Of a stretch of DNA of 64,000 bases, positions 38,517 through 46,953 are shown one piece after another. The notes beneath the pieces were generated by a model. It did not search any database. It had not been told where the DNA came from and was given only the letters and a program-made list of their open reading frames with translations. Source of the stretch: Phytobacter palmae (GTDB taxonomy: Bacteria > Pseudomonadota > Gammaproteobacteria > Enterobacterales > Enterobacteriaceae); contig FONB01000006.1 of NCBI GenBank assembly GCA_900112785.1, positions 124,001 to 188,000 of the forward strand, read 5' to 3'. The position numbers and the translations under genes were made by a program. Each line of letters begins with the position of its first letter. Position 1 is the first letter of the stretch.

Positions 38517-38572
38517 AATGACAAAGATGTCATCAGCTCGTCACGCGGTTAACAGACGTTGTTCGCTATAAT
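38517..38572 (+). promoter_or_regulatory. Second SilR box and promoter upstream of the DUF305 gene
   Basis: AATGACAA-AG-ATGTCATC (38517-38534) matches the SilR box at 36267 in its left half and in 6 of 8 bases of the right half. A perfect -10, TATAAT, lies at 38567-38572, about 44 bp from the box centre, the same spacing as at silR. A poor -35 is usual for activator-dependent promoters. The arrangement implies metal-induced expression of the DUF305 gene. Confidence 0.72.
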
Positions 38573-38696
38573 CCATACAACTTATCAGATGTAATTTTCC
38601 TTAACCGAATATGTGACTATCTTTTCCCCGTAAGGGGGTCTTTTTATCTCTCTTAGCAACAATTACCGGGTCTCCATCTCATAAAGGATGTAGTTT

Positions 38697-39047
38697 ATGA
38701 AAATCAAAAACGCCTTTTTTGTCATAGCCATGTTATCTCTGCCAGCAATATCGGCCGAACACTCAGGCATGAAAATGTCTGATATGGGATCATCGGCATC
38801 GTCACAGGAATATATGGCTGGCATGCAAGGTATGCATGAAAAAATGATGGCTGCCGTTAAAGAACCCGATCCTGATAAAGCGTTTGCTAAAGGAATGATC
38901 GCGCATCATGAAGGTGCGATAGAAATGGCTGAAACCGAGCTTAAATACGGAAAAGACCCCGAAATGAGAAAGCTTGCGCAGGACATCATAAAAGCGCAGA
39001 AAGCTGAAATCGAGCAGATGAACAGATGGGTCCGCGATCATAAATAA
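38697..39047 (+). CDS. Periplasmic DUF305 metal-binding-type protein in silE position
   Basis: A 116-residue precursor with a signal peptide (MKIKNAFFVIAMLSLPAISA). The mature part is rich in Met and His: MKMSDMG, YMAGMQGMHEKMM, and the DUF305 hallmark MIAHHEGAIEMAE with H70, H71 and M77. DUF305 proteins such as CopM bind copper or silver in the periplasm. In plasmid sil loci this place after silRS is held by silE, a different His/Met-rich silver binder; no SilE-like sequence is found here. A SilR box and promoter lie upstream and a terminator downstream, so it is a single-gene unit. Confidence 0.85.
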   Translation: MKIKNAFFVIAMLSLPAISAEHSGMKMSDMGSSASSQEYMAGMQGMHEKMMAAVKEPDPDKAFAKGMIAHHEGAIEMAETELKYGKDPEMRKLAQDIIKAQKAEIEQMNRWVRDHK

Positions 39048-39120
39048 AGTTTACTGATGGCCAGAGTGCAAAATAACCGAAATATGTTTCCGTGCAGTGG
39101 AAGTTGTTAATCATAAAATA

Positions 39121-39148
39121 AAAACCCCGATTTATTTCGGGTTTTTTA
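39121..39148. terminator. Bidirectional intrinsic terminator
   Basis: CCCGA (39126-39130) pairs with TCGGG (39137-39141), flanked by an A-run on one side and T6 on the other. It lies between the convergent DUF305 and AraC genes and can stop both. Confidence 0.75.
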
Positions 39149-39174
39149 TTTAATGGCTCTGCTCTGCGAGTGAT

Positions 39175-39972
39175 TTAATACCGTGTCGGCGGCACGCCGA
39201 ACATAGCGCGAAAAGCAAAGGTGAATGCGGCCGGGCTTGAATAGCCCAGATCAAGCGCAACCTGAGTGACACTACGCTTGTTTTTTAGCATCACGACGGA
39301 TTCCAGCAGGCGCACGCGTTTTTTCCATTCGCTAAAGGCCACCCCGGTCTCCTTTTTGAAGCGACGTGAAAAAGTGCGCACCGACATACCGCTATCAGAG
39401 GCCCATTTCTCAATACTATGCGTTTCGCCCGGCGTTTTTTGGATCTGGCTGCAGACTCTCATCAGTAAAGGTGAGCCCGGCCATGATATTGAGAGACCGG
39501 CATCCGGCAACCGCCTGAGTAACGAAATCAACACCTGCACAAGTTGCCCATCTTCACCTTCATCGTCATACCGTTCCGGCACATTCCGGGTCGCGTAATG
39601 AATAAACTCCCGCACGAAATCACTGACCACCACCACTTTGCTGCCACTGAAAGCTATGGTGGCGAAATCCGCTTCAACATAGAGGCTTTCCAGCAGCACG
39701 TCGCTGGTGGCAAGAATACGGTGCGGCACATGCGCCGGGATCCATACCCCATAAAGAACAGGCACCACCAGCGTCTTGCCTTCAATTTCCACTCGCATAC
39801 TGCCCTTGCGCGCATAGAGAAATTCAGCGAAGGGATGCTCATGCCTGTCCACGCCCGTATCGTCCAGCAAAGGGTAGCTGCGAAAGTAAACCGCGCGAGG
39901 TAATTCCATTAACACGGGTGCAGGCTGGCCGCACTCAGGCTGACGCGGCGGTAATACTAACTTTGAGCACAT
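39175..39972 (-). CDS. AraC-family transcriptional regulator
   Basis: A 265-residue AraC regulator with an N-terminal cupin-like domain (RHEHPFAEFLYARKG, PAHVPHRILAT) and a C-terminal double helix-turn-helix (DSGMSVRTFSRRFKKETGVA, then VALDLGYSSPAAFTFAFRAM). A GTG at 40014 in frame would add 14 residues, but the ATG at 39972 with AGG upstream fits better. It is divergent from the cfa-lut genes across 210 bp and could regulate them; it may also act elsewhere. Confidence 0.87.
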   Translation of the reverse strand: MCSKLVLPPRQPECGQPAPVLMELPRAVYFRSYPLLDDTGVDRHEHPFAEFLYARKGSMRVEIEGKTLVVPVLYGVWIPAHVPHRILATSDVLLESLYVEADFATIAFSGSKVVVVSDFVREFIHYATRNVPERYDDEGEDGQLVQVLISLLRRLPDAGLSISWPGSPLLMRVCSQIQKTPGETHSIEKWASDSGMSVRTFSRRFKKETGVAFSEWKKRVRLLESVVMLKNKRSVTQVALDLGYSSPAAFTFAFRAMFGVPPTRY

Positions 39973-40182
39973 AAGCACCTGGCCTCTATTCGATGAAGTT
40001 TGTCTTGATAGCACAGCGCAGACAAGGCGGGTTTACTGAATAATGAAGCGGTCATAAATCGGTTTCACCCGTCATGAATAATTTACCAGCCATCTGCCTG
40101 AGGGATAAGCCTTTTCGCTCGGATTGACTGGCGTGACAGGGATTTTTTCTGACTGGCAACACGCCACGTTAAAGGAGAGATG

Positions 40183-41331
40183 ATGGCTAATGAATGTACT
40201 GTCGATGTGATAAGCAAACCAGACCACTGGCTGCGGATTGTGCAAGATCTGCTATCACAGGCGGGAGTTGTTATTAATGGGCCTGAACCCTGGGATATTC
40301 GGGTGCACGATAATCGTTTTTTTAAACGGGTATTACAACAAGGTTCGCTCGGTCTGGGTGAAAGTTATATGGACGGCTGGTGGGACTGCAAACGGCTCGA
40401 CCTCTTTTTTGATAAATTGCTCCGAGCCCGGCTGGATGAACAGCGCCCCGCCAGATTTACCGATCTTCTGCGCATCGCGTATGCCCGTCTTATCAATCCG
40501 CAGTCACGCAAACGCGCCTGGCAAGTCGGCGAAGTACATTACGATCTCGGTAATGACCTCTTTAGCCGTATGCTCGATCCCCATATGCAATACTCCTGCG
40601 GCTACTGGAAAGAGGCCGATGAGTTATTTGCCGCCCAGGAAAACAAGCTGGCCCTGATTTGCGAGAAACTACAGCTTAAGCCAGGCATGACATTGCTGGA
40701 TATTGGCTGCGGCTGGGGTGGTTTAGCAGAATACGCGGCGCACCATTATGGGGTGCGTGTGGAAGGCATTACGATTTCAGCAGAGCAAAAAGCTTACGCC
40801 GAGCGCCTCAGTGCCGGAAAGGATGTTCATATCCTGCTCCAGGATTACCGCGATCTGAATAAACAATATGATCGTATCGTTTCTGTCGGTATGTTCGAGC
40901 ATGTCGGGCCAAAAAATTACGCGACATATTTCAAGGCGGTAGATCGTTGTCTGAAACCTGATGGTCTTTTTCTGTTGCATTCCATCGGTTCAAATAAAAC
41001 CCAACATAATGTTGATGCCTGGATCAATAAATATATATTTCCTAACGGTTGCCTGCCCTCTGTAAAACAAATCGCTGAGGCCAGCGAACCCTATTTCGTC
41101 ATAGAAGATTTGCATAACTTCGGCGCTGATTATGATAGGACTCTGATGGCATGGCACAGTCGCTTCAATAAGGCCTGGCCGGAATTGTCCGGGAATTACA
41201 CCCTGAAATTTTATCGTATGTTCAACTATTACCTCACCGCCTGCGCGGGCGCATTTCGCGCCAGAAATATTCAACTCTGGCAACTGGTACTAAGCCGTGG
41301 TGTCACCGGTGGGCTGCGCGTGGCTCGCTAG
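40183..41331 (+). CDS. cfa: Cyclopropane-fatty-acyl-phospholipid synthase
   Basis: A 382-residue enzyme, the same length as E. coli Cfa. It adds a methylene from S-adenosylmethionine across double bonds of membrane phospholipid chains. The SAM motif is LLDIGCGWGGLAEYAA, and family stretches LGLGESYMDGWWDC, HYDLGNDLF, VGMFEHVGPKNY and WINKYIFPNGCLPS are intact. Two ATGs occur in tandem; GGAG at 40174-40177 is 5 bases from the second, so 40183 is used. Its neighbours (AraC, lutABC) are not those of core cfa, which suggests a second, separately regulated copy. It is 92 bp before lutA on the same strand. Confidence 0.93.
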   Translation: MANECTVDVISKPDHWLRIVQDLLSQAGVVINGPEPWDIRVHDNRFFKRVLQQGSLGLGESYMDGWWDCKRLDLFFDKLLRARLDEQRPARFTDLLRIAYARLINPQSRKRAWQVGEVHYDLGNDLFSRMLDPHMQYSCGYWKEADELFAAQENKLALICEKLQLKPGMTLLDIGCGWGGLAEYAAHHYGVRVEGITISAEQKAYAERLSAGKDVHILLQDYRDLNKQYDRIVSVGMFEHVGPKNYATYFKAVDRCLKPDGLFLLHSIGSNKTQHNVDAWINKYIFPNGCLPSVKQIAEASEPYFVIEDLHNFGADYDRTLMAWHSRFNKAWPELSGNYTLKFYRMFNYYLTACAGAFRARNIQLWQLVLSRGVTGGLRVAR

Positions 41332-41423
41332 ATACATCATTTAATAAGGTGATTAAAAACACCATCATGGTCAGTCTGATTTAAAAAGAGGCGGGCCATT
41401 ACATTTTCCGGAAGCAAAATAAT

Positions 41424-42143
41424 ATGAACGTTAATTTCTTTGTGACCTGCATTGGAGACGCGTTTAAATCACGAATGGCGCGAAATAGTGTCCTGCTACT
41501 TGAGCAACTGGGGTGTTATGTCCAGTTTCCTGAACATCAGGGTTGTTGTGGTCAACCGGCAATCAATAGCGGCTACATTACCGATGCGTTGCCAGGCATG
41601 AAAGCGCAGATTACCGCTCTTGAGATCAATGACGATCCGATTATCTCTCCCGCCGGGTCGTGTATGAACGCAATTCGCCACTATCAGGACTGGCTAAGCG
41701 ATGAACCAGAATGGGCAATGCGCGCGGCAAGAATCGCCAGTCGAATGGTTGATCTGACCTCTTTTATCGTTAACCAGCTTGGCGTGACGGACGTCGGGGC
41801 ACGCCTGCCGGGGCGGGCTGTTTATCACCCTTCGTGCAGTCTGTTTCGCAAACTTGGTGTTCGCGATGAACCTCTGGCCCTGTTACGTGAAGTTCGTGAA
41901 CTGGAAATCATCCCGTTTAGCGCCCAGGAGACCTGTTGCGGTTTTGGCGGCACTTTCTCGGTCAAAATGGCCGGGATTTCCGGAGAGATGGTGAAGGAAA
42001 AGGTTGCGCATCTTATGGAGGCCAGACCGGATTATCTGATTGGCGCAGATGCCAGTTGCCTTATTAATATTGGCGGTCGCTTACAGCGCGAAGGCCACCA
42101 CGTCCGTGTGCTCCACATCGCCGATGTGCTGATGAGCCGCTAA
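41424..42143 (+). CDS. lutA: L-lactate utilisation protein LutA/YkgE
   Basis: A 239-residue protein with two CCG domains (EHQGCCGQPAINSG and QETCCGFGGTFSVK) that hold Fe-S clusters or interact with them. It is part of the LutABC complex, which oxidises L-lactate to pyruvate without the flavin LldD. The E. coli equivalent is ykgE. It is the first gene of a tight lutABC set with 9 bp to lutB. No lactate permease or LutR gene is adjacent, so uptake relies on a carrier elsewhere. Confidence 0.92.
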   Translation: MNVNFFVTCIGDAFKSRMARNSVLLLEQLGCYVQFPEHQGCCGQPAINSGYITDALPGMKAQITALEINDDPIISPAGSCMNAIRHYQDWLSDEPEWAMRAARIASRMVDLTSFIVNQLGVTDVGARLPGRAVYHPSCSLFRKLGVRDEPLALLREVRELEIIPFSAQETCCGFGGTFSVKMAGISGEMVKEKVAHLMEARPDYLIGADASCLINIGGRLQREGHHVRVLHIADVLMSR

Positions 42144-42152
42144 GGAAGCGAT

Positions 42153-43586
42153 ATGTTTCTTAAAACCAGTAACCTTCCGTTTTACGATCGGGTACAGCAG
42201 CAAATCGACGATCCGGTGATGCGCCGTGCTGTCGCGAACGCGCAGGATCGCATTGGCATTAATCGCCAGAAAATGATCGACGAACTTGAAAACTGGCCAG
42301 AGTGGCGTTCCCGCGCCGCAGATATTCGCGCCCATGTTCTTGAGAATCTGGATGCTTATCTCTATCAGCTAAGTGAAAAAGTCACCGCGAATGGCGGCAA
42401 GGTATTCTTCGCCAACACGCGGGAAGATGCCACCCGCTACATTTTGCAGATTGCGCAGCAGAAACATGCCCGCAAAATCGTTAAATCGAAATCGATGGTA
42501 ACCGAAGAGATCGGAATGAATGCCGCGCTGGAGACGGCAGGGATTGAGGTCGTTGAAACCGATCTGGGCGAGTATATTCTGCAACTGGCCAAAGACGCCC
42601 CATCGCATGTGGTTGTCCCTGCCATCCATAAAGATCGCCATCAAATTCAGCGTATCTTGCGGGAGAAACTGGGCTACGACGGCGCCGAAACCCCGGAAGC
42701 GATGACGCGCTTTATTCGACAAAAGATCCGCGAAGATTTCCTCACTGCCGATATCGGCATTACCGGATGTAATTTTGCGGTAGCGGAAACCGGGACGCTC
42801 AGCCTGGTGAGCAACGAGGGTAATGCCCGCCTCTGTACCACCGTGCCGCGAACACATATTGCCGTGATGGGCATGGAGCGCGTGGTTCCCTCATTTGCAG
42901 AGCTGGACATCATCCTGACCATGCTGGCTCGCAGCGCCGTGGGTGCCCGCCTGACCGGATACAATACCTGGCTTACGGGTCCCGGTGGCTCGTCGGAAAG
43001 CGACGGGCCTGAGGAACTCCATCTGGTGATTGTCGATAATGGCCGTTCGCGCGTGCTGGGGTCTCCTTTTCAGGATATCTTGCGCTGTATACGTTGCGGT
43101 GCCTGTATGAATACCTGCCCTGCCTACCGTCATATCGGCGGGCACGGCTACGGTTCAATTTATCCTGGCCCTGTTGGCGCGGTGCTCTCACCGCTGCTCG
43201 GCGGCTATGAGGATTTCAAAAACCTGCCCTATGCCTGTTCATTATGCACTGCCTGTGATGACGTCTGTCCGGTTCGTATCCCCCTGTCTTCATTAATTCT
43301 TGAGCACCGCCGAACGCTTGCTGAAAGTGGCATGACGCCCGCGATGGAACGTCACACAGTGCATCTGTTCAATTACGCTAACCGCCACCACGCCTTATGG
43401 AAGGTTGGCATGGTGGCGGGCGCACGCGCGGCACAGTTGATGATTCGTAACGGGAAGATGCCCTTTAGCATCGCCGCTATCCGCAAGTGGACGCAAACAC
43501 GGGATCTGCCACAGGCGGATGGGGAGAGTTTTCGCAGTTGGTTCAAAGCGCATCAAAAGCAGCGTAAAAACGGGGAGGATTCCTGA
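42153..43586 (+). CDS. lutB: L-lactate utilisation iron-sulphur protein LutB/YkgF
   Basis: A 477-residue Fe-S protein. Two 4Fe-4S motifs are clear near residues 310-370: CIRCGACMNTCPAYRHIGG and CSLCTACDDVCPVRIPL. The N-terminal LUD domain contains GITGCNFAVAETGTLSLVSN. It passes electrons from lactate oxidation to the membrane chain within LutABC. AAGGAAG precedes the ATG. Its stop codon overlaps the lutC start (TGATG). Confidence 0.94.
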   Translation: MFLKTSNLPFYDRVQQQIDDPVMRRAVANAQDRIGINRQKMIDELENWPEWRSRAADIRAHVLENLDAYLYQLSEKVTANGGKVFFANTREDATRYILQIAQQKHARKIVKSKSMVTEEIGMNAALETAGIEVVETDLGEYILQLAKDAPSHVVVPAIHKDRHQIQRILREKLGYDGAETPEAMTRFIRQKIREDFLTADIGITGCNFAVAETGTLSLVSNEGNARLCTTVPRTHIAVMGMERVVPSFAELDIILTMLARSAVGARLTGYNTWLTGPGGSSESDGPEELHLVIVDNGRSRVLGSPFQDILRCIRCGACMNTCPAYRHIGGHGYGSIYPGPVGAVLSPLLGGYEDFKNLPYACSLCTACDDVCPVRIPLSSLILEHRRTLAESGMTPAMERHTVHLFNYANRHHALWKVGMVAGARAAQLMIRNGKMPFSIAAIRKWTQTRDLPQADGESFRSWFKAHQKQRKNGEDS

Positions 43587-44281
43587 TGGAAAACCGCGAT
43601 GCCTTCTTGCAACAGATTGCCCGCCAGCTCGGCCGCGAGCCACGGCAAATCCCTCATCCATTACCCGTTACCCACTCTGCGCCGCTGAGGAGCCGCTATG
43701 CCGAAAAAACAGAAGAGCGGCCTTGCGACAGTTTCATGGAATTTGCCTCACAGATGATGCAGGTCCACTGCGAACGGGCCCCTCTTGCCACCCTCTCGCA
43801 GGTCGCCGAAGGTCTCTGTAAGCAGTATGGCGGCGGCCCGTTACTGATTAGCGGCGACGCCCGACTGGCGAAAACGGGCATCACAGCGCACCTGCAGAAG
43901 TCATTCCCGATGAATTGCTGGGCCTCGCCGGGAAGAGAAGACAACCTGCGCAAAGCCGCTGAGGCCAACATTGGCGTGGTCTTCGCCGAATACGGTCTGT
44001 GTGAAACAGGTGGCGTGGTCCTGTTTTCTTCGCCCTGGCAAGGACGTGCCATCAGCCTGCTTCCCCCGACGACGCTGTTTGTTATCTACAAAAGCCGGTT
44101 ACTGCCTGGCGTTACGCAACTGGCTGAGATCCTTCGCCAGCGGGTACAGTCAGGAGAAAGGCTGCCCTCATGTATCAATCTCATCGCCGGGCCAAGCTCG
44201 ACGGCAGATATTGAACTTATTAAGGTCGTTGGGGTTCATGGGCCATTGAACGCAGTCTATTTGATTATTGAAGACTGTTGA
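43586..44281 (+). CDS. lutC: L-lactate utilisation protein LutC/YkgG
   Basis: A 231-residue LUD-domain protein (AEANIGVVFAEYGLCETGGV, LLPPTTLFVIYKSRLLPGV, GPSSTADIELIKVVGVHGP), the third LutABC subunit. The ATG overlaps the lutB stop by one base, and GGGGAGG lies 6 bases upstream, so synthesis is coupled. It ends the lut set; the next gene, a small AraC regulator, begins 123 bp on. Confidence 0.93.
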   Translation: MENRDAFLQQIARQLGREPRQIPHPLPVTHSAPLRSRYAEKTEERPCDSFMEFASQMMQVHCERAPLATLSQVAEGLCKQYGGGPLLISGDARLAKTGITAHLQKSFPMNCWASPGREDNLRKAAEANIGVVFAEYGLCETGGVVLFSSPWQGRAISLLPPTTLFVIYKSRLLPGVTQLAEILRQRVQSGERLPSCINLIAGPSSTADIELIKVVGVHGPLNAVYLIIEDC

Positions 44282-44404
44282 TGCAGTAAACAGGGACGCG
44301 GTGATTGGGTCTCAGCGAGCCGGGTTAAACCATGATGATTTCAGTCGGGGGAAGCTGTTATATGACGACGGTTCCCCTGACGCTGCCAGTAAAAAGGTAT
44401 TGAA

Positions 44405-44803
44405 ATGACAAAGGAAAGCGCATTATGTCTGATGAGATTAACGATAAAGGATATTCTCGACTGGATAGAATGCAATATTGCAACGCCTCTGCCACTGAGC
44501 GTCCTTGCACAAAAATCCGGTTATTCGGTCTGGCATTTCCAGCGGGGATTTAAAAAAGTAACCGGCATGTCGCCAGGTGTATATATAAGATACCGGAAAA
44601 TGGTTATCGCCCGCGATTTACTTCATGATACCAGTCGTTCAATCACGGATATTGCAATGCACCTTGGTTACCGGGAGCAGTCAACATTCTGCCGTGCGTT
44701 TCGGGAACATTATCATCGCACACCAGGACAGTATCGTCTGTGGGCGAAGGAAAAGCGTTATAACAAGCCTGAGGTCAATCGCATCCTGTCCACGAATCGT
44801 TAA
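44405..44803 (+). CDS. Small AraC/XylS-type (MarA-like) regulator
   Basis: A 132-residue single-domain regulator with only the DNA-binding part, like MarA, SoxS and RamA. Helix-turn-helix 1 is LSVLAQKSGYSVWHFQRGFK and helix-turn-helix 2 is ITDIAMHLGYREQSTFCRAF, with PGQYRLW closing the domain. AAGG lies 7 bases before the ATG. It lacks a ligand domain, so it should be controlled by its own expression level. It could affect efflux or stress genes as MarA-type proteins do, or the adjacent lut genes; not resolvable from sequence. Confidence 0.85.
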   Translation: MTKESALCLMRLTIKDILDWIECNIATPLPLSVLAQKSGYSVWHFQRGFKKVTGMSPGVYIRYRKMVIARDLLHDTSRSITDIAMHLGYREQSTFCRAFREHYHRTPGQYRLWAKEKRYNKPEVNRILSTNR

Positions 44804-44816
44804 GTTATTTACGCAA

Positions 44817-44849
44817 CGGGTGTTCGCCATAGCATTGCACAAACACCCG
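44817..44849. terminator. Hairpin between convergent AraC-type and diguanylate cyclase genes
   Basis: CGGGTGTT (44817-44824) pairs perfectly with AACACCCG (44842-44849). It fills most of the 62-bp gap between two convergent genes. There is no T-run, so it may act as a weak terminator or 3'-end guard. Confidence 0.4.
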
Positions 44850-44865
44850 CCTCAGTAAGAAACCA

Positions 44866-46368
44866 TCAAATGGTGTTAACCTGATTGCGGCCGGAATATT
44901 TTGCACGATAAAGTGCCGTATCCGCACTTTCAATAAGCGAGGTCCCGTCATCATCAATGTCTGTCGCAGCGGCACTGGAAACACCTGTACTGACACTTAC
45001 TACCCCAAAAGGGCTGGCCTCATGGATTAATTTTTCGCTGATGATATTATGAGTAATGGATTCAGCAATGTTTTTTGCTAATTCTGGCTCTGCTTCTGGC
45101 AAGATAACGACAAACTCTTCTCCGCCGTATCGGGCTGCTACTGCATTAAGGTCTGTTAAACTCTCTTTAATTATCCCGGCCACTTTTCTTAAACATTCAT
45201 CACCAGAAAGATGTCCATATTTATCATTATAATTTTTGAAAAAATCGATATCAATAAGCAGCAGCGATATCGATTTTTTATTTATCGCACAATCCTGAAT
45301 TATTTTCGGGAAAGCATGATCAAATTCCCTGCGGTTAGCCAGACCTGTTAAACTATCAACAGAGGCCATCTCTTTTAATTGCGCGTTGGCAGACAGCAGT
45401 GACTCTTTGGCATTGGCGAGTTCTTTATTAAGCTGCATACGCTTGCTGATTTCTTTAAAAACATAACCTCCTGAAAAAAAGGCACATCCGATAAGAAATA
45501 TAATCGTCGCACCCAAAATTTCAGCATGATGCCTCCATGAATTTAAGGCTTCATCTGTACTGACAGCAACCGTCGTGACTAACCCATAGCGTTTATTTTT
45601 CTGAAAGGCGAAAATGCGCTCAATATGGTCAACGCGAGAAATAACAGTTGCCGTTCCTGAGTCACTTTTTTTGAGATAAGAGGTAAACAGGAGCGAATCA
45701 GAAAAAATCTTACCTGTAAACTTTTCATTAAATGGAAAGCGAATCATGAGTGTTCCTGAATCGCTAATCAGCGAGATAGATCCATTCTTCCCGATATCTA
45801 ATTTACCATATGTTTCGAGAAAGTTTTCAATGTTCAGCGTTAAAACAACCACACCTCTGAACATCCTGTTCTCATCTTCCAGCCTTTTGCTGATTGTGAT
45901 CACCCATTTCCCCGTAGTACGACTAATAACCGGAGGGCCAATATAAATATCTTTCGATAAATTATTACGGTGATAGATAAAGAAAGATCTGTCTGCGCCA
46001 TTTCTCCCCCATCTGGGAATATTGCGCATGGCAAGAATTTCATTGCCTTTATCATCATAGATGACGATATTATTGAGTTGTTCAATAAAAGTTGTTTGAT
46101 CCGACAGGAGTGTTCTGATGCGCTCAATCTCTGGTTGTTTTATACCATATATTTCCGTCATACTGGATATGGTTTTTATTATCATCTCACCCTGACGAAT
46201 AACGCCTTCCGAATAAGTATCAAGAGTGCGGCTTAAGTTTATGACATTTATATTAAGCTCATTGATAGTCTGAGTGCGTGCTGAAAAAATCTGGAAGGTC
46301 AATAACACAGAAACAATGAGGAAAGCAACAGTTATAATCAGTGATAAATAAAATTTCTTTTTCTTCAT
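44866..46368 (-). CDS. Membrane diguanylate cyclase with periplasmic Cache-type sensor
   Basis: A 500-residue protein predicted to make cyclic di-GMP. A helix at ~7-28 (YLSLIITVAFLIVSVLLTF) precedes a periplasmic double-Cache-like domain (~30-280) with IVIYDDKGNEIL and SLISDSGTLMI. A second helix at ~285-305 and a short linker follow. The GGDEF domain (~335-500) has the active motif RYGGEEF and SLTGLANRRE. The usual inhibitory RxxD site 5 residues upstream is absent (DLNA instead), so product inhibition may be weak. The frame opens at 46389; 46368 (MKKKKFYLS) gives a standard membrane N-terminus. Confidence 0.9.
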   Translation of the reverse strand: MKKKKFYLSLIITVAFLIVSVLLTFQIFSARTQTINELNINVINLSRTLDTYSEGVIRQGEMIIKTISSMTEIYGIKQPEIERIRTLLSDQTTFIEQLNNIVIYDDKGNEILAMRNIPRWGRNGADRSFFIYHRNNLSKDIYIGPPVISRTTGKWVITISKRLEDENRMFRGVVVLTLNIENFLETYGKLDIGKNGSISLISDSGTLMIRFPFNEKFTGKIFSDSLLFTSYLKKSDSGTATVISRVDHIERIFAFQKNKRYGLVTTVAVSTDEALNSWRHHAEILGATIIFLIGCAFFSGGYVFKEISKRMQLNKELANAKESLLSANAQLKEMASVDSLTGLANRREFDHAFPKIIQDCAINKKSISLLLIDIDFFKNYNDKYGHLSGDECLRKVAGIIKESLTDLNAVAARYGGEEFVVILPEAEPELAKNIAESITHNIISEKLIHEASPFGVVSVSTGVSSAAATDIDDDGTSLIESADTALYRAKYSGRNQVNTI

Positions 46369-46953
46369 GTTGCTTACCCATACATGCAACTAAAAAAAAC
46401 ACCAGCGCATTCAGAAATCTGTCCAGTCACATACGCGCATAGTATGTCACCAGAAAAGGCAAAACAAAACAGGAACGTGTATCTTAACAATATCGGCGAT
46501 AGTGAAACTGACATCTGCTCGCGCTCTGTTAAGCACCACACACTTCGGAGGATTCACCACGTTTTCAGAAAATCATTGAGTTCATCGAATCTGTTTGTTG
46601 CGCAACAGACCATGCGCACGCCGTAATTAGTCAGTCAGGGATAATATGACTGCGATAAGCGAACTGACAAGATTAAGTTACCGCGCAGAAATCCAGTAGC
46701 ACATCTGTTTATATTTAAATTGATATAGTCACCCTATTTAAAAAGTAAATAAATCATAATAAAAAGCTGTTTTGCCATCCTCAATCTTAACCATGGTGAT
46801 AACTGCACAAACGAGCCAGCGCGCGCGACGACAAAATAAGAAACCACCATGGCAAAGCAGAATTCTGTATGTTCTGGCTAAATAAATTTGCAAGGTTATA
46901 TTCACCAGAGAAAATTAATGTGAAGATACCCTTTTACTCCCTGGAGCGCAGGA
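46369..46953. other. Intergenic stretch between diguanylate cyclase and MFS genes
   Basis: About 585 AT-rich bases between divergent starts. It must contain the promoters of both. The open frame at 46384-46626 shows no protein features. No dyad long enough to name as an operator was found. ACTCCCTGGAGCGCAGGA just before 46954 supplies the ribosome binding site for the MFS gene. Confidence 0.4.

Noticed and set aside
38697..39047. silE
   Set aside because: Length and motifs (HHEGAIEMA) are those of DUF305, not the repeated His/Met motifs of SilE.
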